DNA from: Burkholderia sp. Ax-1724
GTDB taxonomy: Bacteria > Pseudomonadota > Gammaproteobacteria > Burkholderiales > Burkholderiaceae
NCBI RefSeq assembly: GCF_011752995.1
Contig: NZ_VWWL01000010.1
Location: forward strand, 124,001-188,000
Direction of reading: 5' to 3'
DNA length: 64,000 bases
Below are positions 9,758 to 18,665 of the stretch, piece after piece. Below the pieces are notes generated by a model that was given only the letters and a program-made list of their open reading frames with translations, had not been told where the DNA came from and searched no databases. Every line of letters starts with the position of its first letter. The stretch's first letter is position 1. The translations under genes were made by a program, and so were the position numbers.

Positions 9758-9826
9758 CTCACGTGCAACGTGAGCGAAGCCGGCTTGCCTGCGCGGTTGA
9801 AGTCAACTAGCGCGCGGCAAGCCGGC
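9758..9826 (-). promoter_or_regulatory. Two hairpins in the coxM-coxD intercistronic gap
   Basis: In the 114-bp gap within the operon, two stem-loops are visible. The larger has arms GCCGGCTTGCC (9779-9789) and GGCAAGCCGGC (9816-9826), an 11-bp perfect stem with a further GCGCG/CGCGC pair inside. The smaller has arms CTCACG (9758-9763) and CGTGAG (9769-9774). Neither is followed by a T-run in the gene direction, so they are not typical terminators. A role in transcript processing or in lowering expression of the maturation genes relative to the catalytic subunits is inference only. Confidence 0.5.
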
Positions 9827-9844
9827 CACGATTGGTCAAGATCG

Positions 9845-10642
9845 CTAACTATTCGCCTTCGTGACCGCGCGCGCGGCGAGCACCGGAATCAGATGCGCGC
9901 GATAGGCCGCGCTCGCGTGCATGTCCTCGTTCAGCGCGTCGGGCGACACGCTGACCGCGCGCGCGGCATCGGGCGCGAAGTTCGCCGACAGCGCGCTTTC
10001 GAGCGCCGGCACCCGAAACACCGACGACGCCGCGCCCGTCACCGCAACGCGCACGCCGCTCGCGAACTTCGCGACGAACACGCCGACGAGCGCGAAGTGC
10101 GACGCGGGGTTGTTGAATTTCTCGTAGGCCGCGCGCTCGGGCACCGGAAACTCGACCGCGACGATCAGCTCGTCGGGCGCGAGCGCGGTCTCGTACATGC
10201 CGACGAAAAAGTCCCCCGACGCAATGCGCCGCCGGTCGGTGACGAGGGTCGCGTCGAGCGCGAGCGCCGCCGACGGATAGCATGCGGCCGGGTCGTTGTT
10301 GGCGAGCGAACCGCCGATCGTGCCGAGCGCGCGCACCTGCCGGTCGCCGATGTGTCCCGCGAGATCGGCGAGCGCGGGCAACACGCGCCGCACGTCCGCG
10401 TGATCGGCCACGTCCGAGTGGCAGACGGCCGCGCCGATCGTCACCGTTTGCGCGTTGACCGCAATCGTCTTGAGCGCGGGAATGCGCGTTACGTCGATCA
10501 GTTGCGACGGCTGCGCGAGCCGCAGGCGCATGGTCGGCAACAGGCTCTGGCCGCCGGCGAGGAATTTCGCGTCGCCGTCGGCGGCGAGGGCTGCGGCGGC
10601 CGCTTGCGAATCCGTCGCGCGTTGATACTCGAATGAATACAT
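9845..10642 (-). CDS. coxM: CoxM-like FAD-binding subunit of molybdenum hydroxylase
   Basis: 265-residue flavoprotein subunit that takes electrons from the FeS subunit and passes them to an acceptor. The FAD-binding motifs are KFLAGGQSLLPTMRLRLAQP (about residues 26-45) and TIGGSLANNDPAACYPSAAL (about 108-127), both typical of the CO-dehydrogenase/xanthine-dehydrogenase FAD family. The length is slightly short for CoxM (about 285) but the C-terminal CODH_C domain is present (NPASHFALVGVFVAKF). The gene is 27 bp downstream of coxL. The electron acceptor cannot be told from sequence. Confidence 0.92.
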   Translation of the reverse strand: MYSFEYQRATDSQAAAAALAADGDAKFLAGGQSLLPTMRLRLAQPSQLIDVTRIPALKTIAVNAQTVTIGAAVCHSDVADHADVRRVLPALADLAGHIGDRQVRALGTIGGSLANNDPAACYPSAALALDATLVTDRRRIASGDFFVGMYETALAPDELIVAVEFPVPERAAYEKFNNPASHFALVGVFVAKFASGVRVAVTGAASSVFRVPALESALSANFAPDAARAVSVSPDALNEDMHASAAYRAHLIPVLAARAVTKANS

Positions 10643-10669
10643 GTCGAATGCTCCGCTCAGGATCGAAGG

Positions 10670-13051
10670 TCAGGGTTGCTTGGCCGCTTGAATCGCGGAC
10701 CACACGCGATGCGGCGTGGCCGGCATCTGTATGTCGGTCACGCCGAGCGGCGCCAGCGCATCGATGATTGCGTTGATCACCGCCGGCGGCGAGCCGATCG
10801 CCCCCGCTTCGCCGCAGCCTTTGACGCCGAGCGGATTGTGCGTGCACGGCGTGCCCTTCGCGGTTTCGACCGTGAAGTCGGGCAGATCGGACGCATGCGG
10901 CATCGCGTAGTCCATGTACGAGCCCGACAGCAACTGGCCGCTCTCGTTGTCGTACACGCAGCGTTCGAGCATCGCCTGGCCGATGCCTTGCGCGAGCCCG
11001 CCATGCACCTGGCCTTCGACGATCATCGGGTTGACCACGTTGCCGAAATCGTCGACGGCGGTGAACTGCTCGATGCGGCTCACACCCGTATCCGGATCGA
11101 CTTCGATCTCGCAGATATACGCGCCCGACGGATACGTGAAGTTGGTCGGATCGTAGAACGCGCTTTCTTCGAGGCCCGGTTCGAGCACGTCGAGCGGATA
11201 GTTGTGCGGCACGTAGGCGGCGAGCGAGATTTCCGCGAACGCCTTGGTGCGGTCGGTGCCGGCGACGCTGAACACGCCGTTTTTGAACTCGATGTCTTCG
11301 GCCGACGCTTCGAGCAGATGCGCGGCGATTTTCTTCGCCTTGGCCTCGATCTTATCGAGTGCCTTCGAGATTGCCGAGCCGCCGACCGCGAGCGAGCGCG
11401 AGCCGTACGTGCCCATGCCGAACGCGATGCGGCCGGTGTCGCCGTGCACGATCTCGACGCTTTCGAGCGGGATGCCGAGGCGGTCCGCGACCACCTGCGC
11501 GAAGGTCGTCTCATGCCCCTGGCCGTGACTATGCGAGCCCGTGAACACGGTGACCGAACCGGTCGGATGCACGCGAATCTGCCCGACTTCGAACAGACCC
11601 GCGCGTGCGCCGAGCGCGCCCGCGATGTTCGACGGCGCGAGCCCGCATGCCTCGATGTAGCACGAGTAGCCGAGGCCGCGCCGCTTGCCGTTCTTTTCCG
11701 AGGCCTGGAGGCGCGCGGCGAAGCCTTTCACGTCTGCGAGTTCGAGCGCGCGCGAGAGCAGCGTGTCGTAGTCGCCGGTGTCGTAGGTGAGGCCGACCGG
11801 CGTCGCGTACGGGAACGCGGTGATGAAATTGCGGCGGCGGATTTCGGCGGGGTCGAGCTTCATCTCGCGCGCGGCGGCTTCGACCAGACGCTCGACGACG
11901 AACGTCGCTTCCGGGCGGCCCGCGCCGCGATAGGCATCGACGGGGACCGTGTTGGTGAAGACCGCCTTCACTTCGGCGTAGATCGCCGGTGTCGCGTATT
12001 GCCCGGCGAGCAGTGTCGCGTAGAGGATCGTCGGCACGCTCGAGGCGAACGTCGACAGATACGCGCCCATGTTCGCGATCGTATGCACGCGCATCGCGAG
12101 GAATTTGCCGTCGGCGTCCATCGCGAGTTCGGCGTGAGTCACGTGGTCGCGGCCGTGCGCGTCGGAGAGGAAGGCCTCGGAGCGCTCGGCGGTCCATTTG
12201 ATCGGCCGGTGAATTTTCTTCGACGCCCAGGTGAGCGCGACGTCTTCGGCGTAGAGGAATATCTTCGAGCCGAAGCCGCCGCCGACGTCCGGTGCGATCA
12301 CGCGTAGCTTCGATTCCGGCAGCGACAGCACGAACGCGGCCATCAGGAGCCGCTCGACGTGCGGATTCTGATTCGCGACATAGAGCGTGTAGCTGTCGTC
12401 CTGCGCCGAATAGTTCGCGTTGACCGCGCGCGGTTCGATCGCATTCGGCACGAGCCGGTTGTTGACGATGTCGAGCGTGGTCACGTGCGCGGCTTTCGCG
12501 AACGCGGCGTCGGTCGCGGCCTGGTCGCCGTGGCCCCAGTTGTAGCAGACGTTGTCGGGCACTTCGTCGTGCACTGCCGCCTGACCTGGGTCGGCCGCAT
12601 GCGCGGTATCGACGACGGCCGGCAGCACGTCGTAATCGACGTCGATCAGTTCGGCCGCATCTTTCGCGGCCTTGATCGATTCGGCGATCACGAGCGCGAC
12701 CTGGTCGCCGACGTGCCGCGCCTTCGTATGCGCGATCACCGGATGCGGCGGCTCATTCATCGGCTTGCCGTCGATGCTGTGGATCAGCCAGCCGCACGGC
12801 AGGCCGCCAACGTTTTCAGCGGCGAGGTCCGCGCCGGTGAAGATCGCGACCACGCCCGGCGACTGCTTCGCGGCGCTCGTGTCGACGCGGGTGATCTTCG
12901 CGTGCGCATGCGGCGAGCGCAGGAATACCGCGTAGGTCTGCTGCGGCAGCACGATGTCGTCGGTGTACTGGCCTTTGCCGGTCAGGAAGCGATAGTCTTC
13001 CTTGCGCTCGACGGCTGCGCCGATCAGGCTGTGAGTATCGGGTGCGTTCAT
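10670..13051 (-). CDS. coxL: Form II CoxL-like molybdopterin-binding catalytic subunit
   Basis: 793-residue catalytic subunit of the xanthine oxidase family. It has the aldehyde-oxidase a/b hammerhead domain near the N-terminus and two Mo-cofactor domains. Seen are [10 protein letters not shown] (about 254-263), AYRGAGR (373-379), [14 protein letters not shown] and [16 protein letters not shown], which holds the Glu expected as catalytic base. The active-site loop AYRGAGR is the form II signature; true aerobic CO dehydrogenase (form I) has AYxCSFR with the Cu-binding Cys. CO oxidation therefore should not be assumed, and the physiological substrate of form II enzymes is generally unsettled. 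It sits 10 bp after coxS. Confidence 0.93.
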   Translation of the reverse strand: MNAPDTHSLIGAAVERKEDYRFLTGKGQYTDDIVLPQQTYAVFLRSPHAHAKITRVDTSAAKQSPGVVAIFTGADLAAENVGGLPCGWLIHSIDGKPMNEPPHPVIAHTKARHVGDQVALVIAESIKAAKDAAELIDVDYDVLPAVVDTAHAADPGQAAVHDEVPDNVCYNWGHGDQAATDAAFAKAAHVTTLDIVNNRLVPNAIEPRAVNANYSAQDDSYTLYVANQNPHVERLLMAAFVLSLPESKLRVIAPDVGGGFGSKIFLYAEDVALTWASKKIHRPIKWTAERSEAFLSDAHGRDHVTHAELAMDADGKFLAMRVHTIANMGAYLSTFASSVPTILYATLLAGQYATPAIYAEVKAVFTNTVPVDAYRGAGRPEATFVVERLVEAAAREMKLDPAEIRRRNFITAFPYATPVGLTYDTGDYDTLLSRALELADVKGFAARLQASEKNGKRRGLGYSCYIEACGLAPSNIAGALGARAGLFEVGQIRVHPTGSVTVFTGSHSHGQGHETTFAQVVADRLGIPLESVEIVHGDTGRIAFGMGTYGSRSLAVGGSAISKALDKIEAKAKKIAAHLLEASAEDIEFKNGVFSVAGTDRTKAFAEISLAAYVPHNYPLDVLEPGLEESAFYDPTNFTYPSGAYICEIEVDPDTGVSRIEQFTAVDDFGNVVNPMIVEGQVHGGLAQGIGQAMLERCVYDNESGQLLSGSYMDYAMPHASDLPDFTVETAKGTPCTHNPLGVKGCGEAGAIGSPPAVINAIIDALAPLGVTDIQMPATPHRVWSAIQAAKQP

Positions 13052-13061
13052 CGTCGGCTCC

Positions 13062-13595
13062 TCAGGCTGGGGTCGCGGCGGCGGTGCCCGCGCTCGCGCC
13101 GGTGTTCGTGGCGGTGGCCGCTGCGGCGGACTTCATGCCCGCGGCGCCTTCGAGCACGGCCTTGACGATGTTGTGATAGCCCGTACAGCGGCACAGATTG
13201 CCGTCGAGCTGCGCGCGCACGTCGTCGCCGGTGAGGTCGGGTTGGCGCTCGACCAGCGACACCGCGCTCATCACCATGCCCGGTGTGCAGAAGCCGCATT
13301 GCAGACCGTGGCAATGCTTGAAGGCGGCCTGCATCGGATGCATGGCGCCGTTTTGCGCGAGCCCTTCGATGGTGGTGATTTGCGCGCCGTCGGCCTGCAC
13401 GGCGAGGATGTTGCAGGACTTGATCGCGCGGCCGTTCAGGTGCACGGTGCAGGCGCCGCACTGGGCCGTATCGCAGCCGATGTGCGTGCCGGTCAGGCGT
13501 AGTTGCTCGCGCAGGAACTGGACAAGCAGAGTGCCGGGGTCGATTGAGGCGCTAACGGGTGCGCCGTTAACCGTCAGACTGATGCTGATCGCCAT
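13062..13595 (-). CDS. coxS: CoxS-like [2Fe-2S] subunit of molybdenum hydroxylase
   Basis: 177-residue iron-sulfur subunit and first gene of the operon. The plant-type cluster uses Cys41, Cys46, Cys49 and Cys61 ([16 protein letters not shown]). The second cluster uses Cys100, Cys103, Cys135 and Cys137 ([11 protein letters not shown] and [13 protein letters not shown]). The family usually ends near residue 155; here an extra Ala/Thr-rich tail of about 25 residues follows. The start is set by a Shine-Dalgarno AGGAG eight bases before the ATG. A 34-nt hairpin repeat begins only 18 nt upstream of the start codon, so it probably lies in the mRNA leader. Confidence 0.95.
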   Translation of the reverse strand: MAISISLTVNGAPVSASIDPGTLLVQFLREQLRLTGTHIGCDTAQCGACTVHLNGRAIKSCNILAVQADGAQITTIEGLAQNGAMHPMQAAFKHCHGLQCGFCTPGMVMSAVSLVERQPDLTGDDVRAQLDGNLCRCTGYHNIVKAVLEGAAGMKSAAAATATNTGASAGTAAATPA

Positions 13596-13613
13596 GAAGC
13601 TGTCTCCTATGTC

Positions 13614-13860
13614 GATCGGAGTTAGCGCTTTAGCGCTTACTCCGATCCCATGCGTTTACCGCGGTCGATCGGAGTTGGCGCTTGAGCGCTTACTCCGATC
13701 CCATGCGTTTAACCGCGGTTGATCGGAGTTAGTGCTTTAGCACCTGCTCCGATCCCATGCGTTTACCGCGGTCGATCGGAGTTGGCGCTTTAGCACCTGC
13801 CCCGATCTCATGCGTTCACCGCACTCGATCGGCGTGAGCACTTCGGCGCTTGCCCCGATC
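13614..13860. repeat. Five tandem copies of a 34-nt palindromic hairpin repeat (53-54 bp period)
   Basis: Copies lie at 13614-13647, 13667-13700, 13721-13754, 13774-13807 and 13827-13860. Each has outer arms GATCGGAGT and ACTCCGATC and inner arms AGCGCT/AGCGCT around TT, or variants of these. The 19-20 nt between copies is also conserved (CCATGCGTTTACCGCGGTC), so the true unit is about 53 bp. Copies 1 and 2 pair best. Copies 3-5 show a T-G wobble in place of T-A near the inner end of the outer stem, and some mismatches. The array lies just upstream of coxS; the same element occurs twice at 62196-62278 upstream of another operon. Confidence 0.9.
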
Positions 13861-14082
13861 TCGTGGGGATGAGACCGGACCTGTGATTTTTCTTGCCCTG
13901 CTTTCCTTCGACTGCGTGCTGGCTGCGATGCGCGAGGTCCGATGAGGGTGCTGCGGGTTTTTATAGGTCTGCCGAAAAGTAAAACACAAATCGCGCGAGC
14001 GCGCTATGAGGGGAAGTGTGTTCGGCGCGGCGGCGCATCTGGGCGCGCGGGGAAGAGCGAGGCGCTTGCGCAATCGGCGGCC
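13861..14082. other. Remainder of the intergenic region before the coxS leader repeats
   Basis: Between the hairpin array and the permease terminator I see no convincing gene. Frames here are short and rich in Arg and Lys, without family character. The promoter of the cox-type operon (minus strand) should lie in or above the array. I did not find a clear -35/-10 pair. Confidence 0.4.
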
Positions 14083-14121
14083 GAAAAAGAAGCGCCCCGC
14101 ATGCAGGGCATGGCGGGGCGC
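14083..14121 (-). terminator. Rho-independent terminator of the amino-acid permease gene
   Basis: On the minus strand, 96 bp after the permease stop, a stem with arms GCGCCCCGC and GCGGGGCGC (9 bp, with further pairing in the loop through ATGC/GCAT) is followed by TTCTTTTT. This is a textbook intrinsic terminator. Confidence 0.85.
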
Positions 14122-14216
14122 ATGAATAGGGGCAAGCGGAAGGCGTCGCGAACAACCCAACCCGGCCGCCGCCGCAAGCATTCAGCCCACTCGCGCGGCT
14201 TGGCCAAAGCGGAGCG

Positions 14217-15608
14217 TTACTTCGCCAGTTTCGAATGACGGCGCGAGTAGCCGAAGTAAATCGCCATGCCGATCAGCAGCCAGATCACGAACGCGATCCA
14301 CGTGACGCCTTGCAGATTGATCATCAGAAACAGGCACGAGGCGACCGCGAGCACCGGCACGACCGGCACGCCCGGGCAACGGAACGCGCGCGGCAGCTCG
14401 GGGTGGGTCTTGCGCAGCACGAGCACCGCGATCGACACCATCGAGAAGGCGGCCAGCGTGCCGATATTGATGAGTTCGGCGAGCACGTTGAGCGGCACGA
14501 GCGCGCCGATCAGGCCGAAGAAGAGGCCGACGAGCCACGTCGTGAAGAACGGCGTCGCAAAACGCGGATGCAACTTCGAGAGCTTCGCGGGCAGCAGGCC
14601 GTCGCGCGACATCGCGAAGATCACGCGCGTCTGTCCGTAGCCCATCACGAGGATCACGGTCAGCATGCCGAGCACGGCGCCGAGATCGATGAAGCCGGCA
14701 ACCCAGTTCTGCCCCGCCAGTTGCAGCGCATACGAGACCGGGTGCGTGATGCCCATGAATTTCGCCGACGGCACGATGCCGGTGACGACCGCCGCGACCG
14801 CGACATACAGCACCGCGCAGACGCCGAGCGACGCAATGATGCCGATCGGCAGATCGCGCTTAGGATTCTTCACTTCCTCGGCCGCCGACGATACCGAGTC
14901 GAAGCCGATGAATGCGAAGAACATCACCGCGGCCGCACCGAACACGCCGCTCCAGCCGTTCGGCATGAACGGATGCCAGTTGGCCGGCGTGACGTGAAAC
15001 ACGCCGACGCCGATCACGAGCAGCACGACGACTACCTTGATCGCGACCATGATGTTGTTGATCCGCGCGGATTCGCGCACGCCGAGCGACAGCAGCGTGG
15101 TGATCGCCATCATCACGAGGAACGCGGGCAGGTTGAACAGCGTGTCGTGTCCGGGGACGGCGCCGGGAGCCGCGGTCAGCGCCATCGGCAGCGACACGCC
15201 GAAACCCGACAGCAGCGACTGCAGATAACCCGACCAGCCGACCGAGACCGCCGAGGTCGCGAGCCCGTATTCGAGCATCAGGTCCCAGCCGATGATCCAC
15301 GCGGCGAGTTCGCCGAGCGTCGCGTACGAGTAGGTGTAGATCGAGCCGGCGACCGGAATCGTCGAGGCGAATTCGGCGTAGGCGAGCGCGGCGAAGCCGC
15401 AGGCGATCGCCGCGATCACGAACGAGAGCATCAGTGCAGGGCCGGCCTGCACGGCGCCTGTGCCGGTCAGCACGAAGATGCCGGTGCCGATGATGGCGCC
15501 GACACCGAGGAACGTGAGGTCGAGCGCGCCGAGCGCCTTCTTCAGGCCGGCGTTTTGAGCGCTCGCCGTGAGCATGTGCTCGACGCTCTTTTTGCGAAAC
15601 AGGGACAT
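14217..15608 (-). CDS. APC superfamily amino-acid permease (cationic amino acid transporter type)
   Basis: Inner-membrane amino-acid transporter of 463 residues with about 12 hydrophobic segments. The APC signature is at TM1 (LGVGAIIGTGIFVLTGTGA), with further conserved stretches FASTIPVAGSIYTYSYATLGELAAWIIGWDLMLEY and FFAFIGFDSVSSAAEEVKNPKRDLPIGI. It resembles the YfnA/CAT group. ATG 15608 (MSLFRKKSVEHML) is preferred because it gives the normal short cytoplasmic N-terminus. The gene stands alone with its own terminator downstream. Substrate is probably a cationic or branched amino acid but is not shown by sequence. Confidence 0.92.
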   Translation of the reverse strand: MSLFRKKSVEHMLTASAQNAGLKKALGALDLTFLGVGAIIGTGIFVLTGTGAVQAGPALMLSFVIAAIACGFAALAYAEFASTIPVAGSIYTYSYATLGELAAWIIGWDLMLEYGLATSAVSVGWSGYLQSLLSGFGVSLPMALTAAPGAVPGHDTLFNLPAFLVMMAITTLLSLGVRESARINNIMVAIKVVVVLLVIGVGVFHVTPANWHPFMPNGWSGVFGAAAVMFFAFIGFDSVSSAAEEVKNPKRDLPIGIIASLGVCAVLYVAVAAVVTGIVPSAKFMGITHPVSYALQLAGQNWVAGFIDLGAVLGMLTVILVMGYGQTRVIFAMSRDGLLPAKLSKLHPRFATPFFTTWLVGLFFGLIGALVPLNVLAELINIGTLAAFSMVSIAVLVLRKTHPELPRAFRCPGVPVVPVLAVASCLFLMINLQGVTWIAFVIWLLIGMAIYFGYSRRHSKLAK

Positions 15609-15897
15609 TGGCGTGGGTCTCCAGTAGTGCACGCGTGTTGCGCGCCGAATGTCGGGAAAAACCCGGCATTCTAGCGGATCGGTGCCAGATCCCTGTTCGG
15701 ATGCGCCGTGACGTGGGGCGGGGGCGGGCGGAAACTCCCGCGAGGGCAGGACTTCGAGGAGAGGTTTGCGCGCGGAGCGCAAGCGGGGATAAAGCTTTTA
15801 CCGAATCGACGACGAATCGGGTGGGAGTTTCTCCCCATGCCGGCTACGCGGCGCGGCGCGTTTTCAGGGCGGATCGTTGCACGCGCGAGGCGAGCGT

Positions 15898-16554
15898 TCA
15901 GCCCGCCATCGCCGGATTCAGGTCGACCAGACGGTTGCTCATGACGTAGAACGTCAGTTCGGCATTGTTGCGCAGCTTCATTTTCTCGAGCAGCCGCGTG
16001 CGGTACACGCTGACCGTCTTCACCGACAGCGACAGCGCCGCCGCGATGTCGGTGAGCCGTTTGCCCGATGCGAGCATGCACAGCGTCTGGTATTCGCGGT
16101 CGGACAGTTTTTCGTGCGGCAGCTGCTCGCCGTCGAACGACACGTAATCGGCGAGCGCCTCGGCCATTGCCGGGCTCACGTATTTGCGGCCCGCGGCGAC
16201 CTGCTGGATCGCGCCGATCATCTGCTCGACGTCGACCGTTTTCGACAGATAGCCGGACGCGCCGGCCTTCAGCGCGCGCACCGCGTACTGGTCCTCGCGG
16301 TACATCGAGAACATCAGGACCGCCACGCGCGGCGCCTTGCGCTTCAGGCGCTTGAGTACTTCGACGCCGTTCATGTCGGGCAGCGAAATGTCGAGCAGCA
16401 CGACGTCGAAGCTCTGCTGGCCGAGCGCGTCGAGCGCTTCCGCGCCCGTTTTCGCCTCGGCGACTTCGCGCGCGACGCCTCGGTCGAGCAGCAACTGGCG
16501 AACACCCTGGCGGACCACGGCGTGATCGTCGGCGAGCAGGATGCGCAGGCTCAT
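15898..16554 (-). CDS. NarL/FixJ-family response regulator
   Basis: 218-residue two-component transcription regulator. The receiver domain has the acidic pair in LADDHAVVRQG, the phospho-acceptor Asp55 in VVLLDISLPDMNG and the conserved Lys105 in GASGYLSKTVD. The C-terminal LuxR-type HTH reads LSDREYQTLCMLASGKRLTDIAAALSLSVKTVSVYRTRLLEKM. It lies 10 bp after the sensor kinase gene on the same strand, so the two form one transcript and are cognate partners. Similar pairs regulate respiration or metabolism, but the regulon here is not visible. Confidence 0.95.
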   Translation of the reverse strand: MSLRILLADDHAVVRQGVRQLLLDRGVAREVAEAKTGAEALDALGQQSFDVVLLDISLPDMNGVEVLKRLKRKAPRVAVLMFSMYREDQYAVRALKAGASGYLSKTVDVEQMIGAIQQVAAGRKYVSPAMAEALADYVSFDGEQLPHEKLSDREYQTLCMLASGKRLTDIAAALSLSVKTVSVYRTRLLEKMKLRNNAELTFYVMSNRLVDLNPAMAG

Positions 16555-16564
16555 GATGGCGCGC

Positions 16565-17464
16565 TCACGATTGCAGCGCGCGCCGGCCGGCGCGGGATGC
16601 GGGGGCGAGCAGCGCGTCCCAGGCGAAGCTCGCCTGCACGAGAGTGCCGCGCGGGGCTTTGCTGCCAGCCTTGCCGGGGCTGAGGGGGCTGACGTCGGCG
16701 TGGCCGGCGCTGGCGCGCCGGGCGCTCACCCGCAGCGTGCCGTCGAATGCGGCGCAGCGCGCCTGCATTCCGGCAAGGCCGAAGTGGCCGCTTGGGCTGT
16801 CTTTCCCGCTTTGTCCGCTGCGCTGGCGCGCGCCGCGCGGCAGGCCGATGCCGTCGTCGCCGATGAGCAGCGTCAGGTGGCGCGTGCTGGTTTCGAGGCG
16901 CACGTCGGCGCAACTCGCGCGCGCGTGTTTCGCAATATTGTTCAGCGCTTCCTGGACGACGCGGAATACGGCGAGCGCCGCGTCGGCGGACAGGCGCGCG
17001 AGCCGCGCATCGTCGGCGCAGGTGAAGGTGGCGCGCAAGTGCGTACGGGTGGCGAATGCGCCGACCCAGCGCGCGAGCGCGCCGGCGACGCCGGCCTCGA
17101 ACGATGGCGCGTGCAGTTGCGCGACGGCCTCGCGGCTTGCCGCGCAGACCGCGTCGAGCGAGCGGTTCGCGACCGCGAGTGCGGCCGAGCACTGCGGTGG
17201 CGCGTCGGCGGGCAGCCAGGTTTCGATGCCGGCGAGCGCGAAGCGTGTCGCGGTCAACTCGGCGCCGACGCCGTCGTGCAGTTCGCGAGCGACGTGACGG
17301 CGCGCGCTTTCCTGTGCCTGCACGAGTTCGGCCGACAGTTCGCGCACCCGCGCGCGCAGTTGTTCCAGCTCGCGCACCGCGGCGCGCGACGGCGCGTCGA
17401 CGCCATCACGCGCTGCGGGCGATGCCGGCGGCGCGTTGAACGGGACGGCAGTCGACGAATCCAT
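16565..17464 (-). CDS. Soluble sensor histidine kinase (HisKA_3 / NarX-like)
   Basis: 299-residue kinase without a predicted membrane segment or recognisable sensory domain. A short coiled coil (AVRELEQLRARVRELSAEL) leads into the HisKA_3 box with His63 (ARELHDGVGAELT). The HATPase_c domain shows the N box (VVQEALNNIAKHA) and G boxes (IGDDGIGLP, GHFGLAGMQARC). An insertion rich in Ser, Gly and Lys (GKAGSKAPRG) sits near the C-terminus. It is upstream of and co-oriented with the response regulator. With no input domain of its own, it may depend on a partner protein or on cytoplasmic signals. Confidence 0.92.
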   Translation of the reverse strand: MDSSTAVPFNAPPASPAARDGVDAPSRAAVRELEQLRARVRELSAELVQAQESARRHVARELHDGVGAELTATRFALAGIETWLPADAPPQCSAALAVANRSLDAVCAASREAVAQLHAPSFEAGVAGALARWVGAFATRTHLRATFTCADDARLARLSADAALAVFRVVQEALNNIAKHARASCADVRLETSTRHLTLLIGDDGIGLPRGARQRSGQSGKDSPSGHFGLAGMQARCAAFDGTLRVSARRASAGHADVSPLSPGKAGSKAPRGTLVQASFAWDALLAPASRAGRRALQS

Positions 17465-17824
17465 GATTTTCCCTCTCAGGACGCGATGCGGACAGCGAAG
17501 CGGGCGCGGACAGGCAGCGCGAAGGAAGAACGCATGCGATTCTCAGGCCTTCGGGTGCGTCCGTCGCGCGAGCGTGAAACAGACAGATCACTATGCCGGA
17601 ACGTAACGAAATTTACATTCGGTAACAACTAGGTCGGACCATGAGAGGCTAGCCGATTCGTCGTAACTGGCGGCGCGATAATATCTCAAAAAAAGAAAAA
17701 ATGCAGTCACACCAACGGTTAGCGACGATTTTTCATACTTTGCTTGATGTATTTCGCATCGCCGTCTGTAGGAATAATGCCGACAGGGAAAGTGAAATGA
17801 TTCACGGCGATTTGTAACGGCAAC
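17465..17824. other. Intergenic region upstream of the two-component genes
   Basis: About 360 bases without a gene. The stretch 17590-17800 is clearly lower in GC than its neighbours and includes A/T-rich runs near 17686-17702. It should carry the promoter of the kinase-regulator pair on the minus strand. No dependable promoter hexamers or operators were identified. Confidence 0.4.
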
Positions 17825-17851
17825 AAAAAAGGAGCCCGGAGGCTCCTTTTT
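17825..17851 (-). terminator. Bidirectional rho-independent terminator after fpr
   Basis: Stem GGAGCC/GGCTCC (17831-17846) with loop CGGA, flanked by six A and five T. On the minus strand it follows the ferredoxin-NADP reductase gene by 44 bp and ends in TTTTTT. Confidence 0.85.
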
Positions 17852-17894
17852 GCGGGATTCGCGGCGCCGAAAGGCCGCGGATAGTGTTGCCTGC

Positions 17895-18665
17895 CTAGCC
17901 GACGAAGGCCTTTTCGACCACGTAGTGACCCGGGTCGTTGTTGCTGCCTTCCTTGAAGCCCGCGTCGTCGAGCAGCTTGCGCGTGTCGCGCAGCATGTGC
18001 GGGCTGCCGCACAGCATGATGCGGTCGTTTTCGAGCGAGAAGCCCGGCACGCCGAGGTCGGCGAACAGCTTTTCGGTTTCGATCAGCTCGGTGATGCGGC
18101 CGCGGTTCTGGAACGCCTCGCGCGTGACGGTCGGGTAATACAGCAGCTTTTCCTGCACCAGCTCGCCGAGGTGCTCGTGTGCCGGCAAGTGCTCGGTGAT
18201 GTATTCCTTGTACGCGAGTTCGTCGACGAAACGGCAGGTGTGCGTGAGCACCACGCGCTCGTAGCGGTCGTAAATGTCCGGGTCCTTGATGATCGACATG
18301 AACGGCGCGAGGCCCGTGCCGGTGGAGAGCAGCCACAGCGTCTTGCCGGGCAGCAGGTTGTTGGCGACCAGCGTGCCGACCGGTTTCTTGCCGATCAGCA
18401 CTTCGTCGCCGACCTTCAGGTGCTGCAGACGCGAGGTGAGCGGGCCGTCCTGCACCTTGATGCTCAGGAATTCGAGATGTTCTTCGTAGTTCGCACTGGC
18501 GAGGCTGTAAGCGCGGATCAGCGGCTTGCCGTCGACCGGCAGGCCCACCATCGTGAACTGGCCGTTTTCGAAGCGGAACGACGGGTCGCGCGTGCAGGTG
18601 AAGCTGAAAAGCGTATCGGTCCAGTGATGGACGCTCAGGACGGTTTGTGAATTGAGGTTGCTCAT
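17895..18665 (-). CDS. fpr: Ferredoxin--NADP(+) reductase
   Basis: 256-residue FAD enzyme that exchanges electrons between NADPH and ferredoxin or flavodoxin. The FAD-binding motif is RAYSLAS (near residue 51) and NADP binding is seen in LLSTGTGLAPFMSII and LTHTCRFVDELAY. The C-terminal end HYVVEKAFVG is typical of bacterial subclass I Fpr. ATG 18665 (MSNLNSQTVLSVHH) matches the family N-terminus. In related bacteria the enzyme serves redox balance and oxidative stress; no regulatory site was recognised here. Its own terminator follows. Confidence 0.95.
   Translation of the reverse strand: MSNLNSQTVLSVHHWTDTLFSFTCTRDPSFRFENGQFTMVGLPVDGKPLIRAYSLASANYEEHLEFLSIKVQDGPLTSRLQHLKVGDEVLIGKKPVGTLVANNLLPGKTLWLLSTGTGLAPFMSIIKDPDIYDRYERVVLTHTCRFVDELAYKEYITEHLPAHEHLGELVQEKLLYYPTVTREAFQNRGRITELIETEKLFADLGVPGFSLENDRIMLCGSPHMLRDTRKLLDDAGFKEGSNNDPGHYVVEKAFVG

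Noticed and set aside
13614..13860. CRISPR array
   Set aside because: The repeat period of 53 bp looked CRISPR-like, but the 19-20 nt between palindromes is almost identical in each unit, so there are no unique spacers, and no cas genes are present.
13942..14238. Basic 98-codon frame after the hairpin array
   Set aside because: Overlaps the permease terminator and gene end, is Arg/Lys-rich without domain, and lacks a convincing ribosome site.
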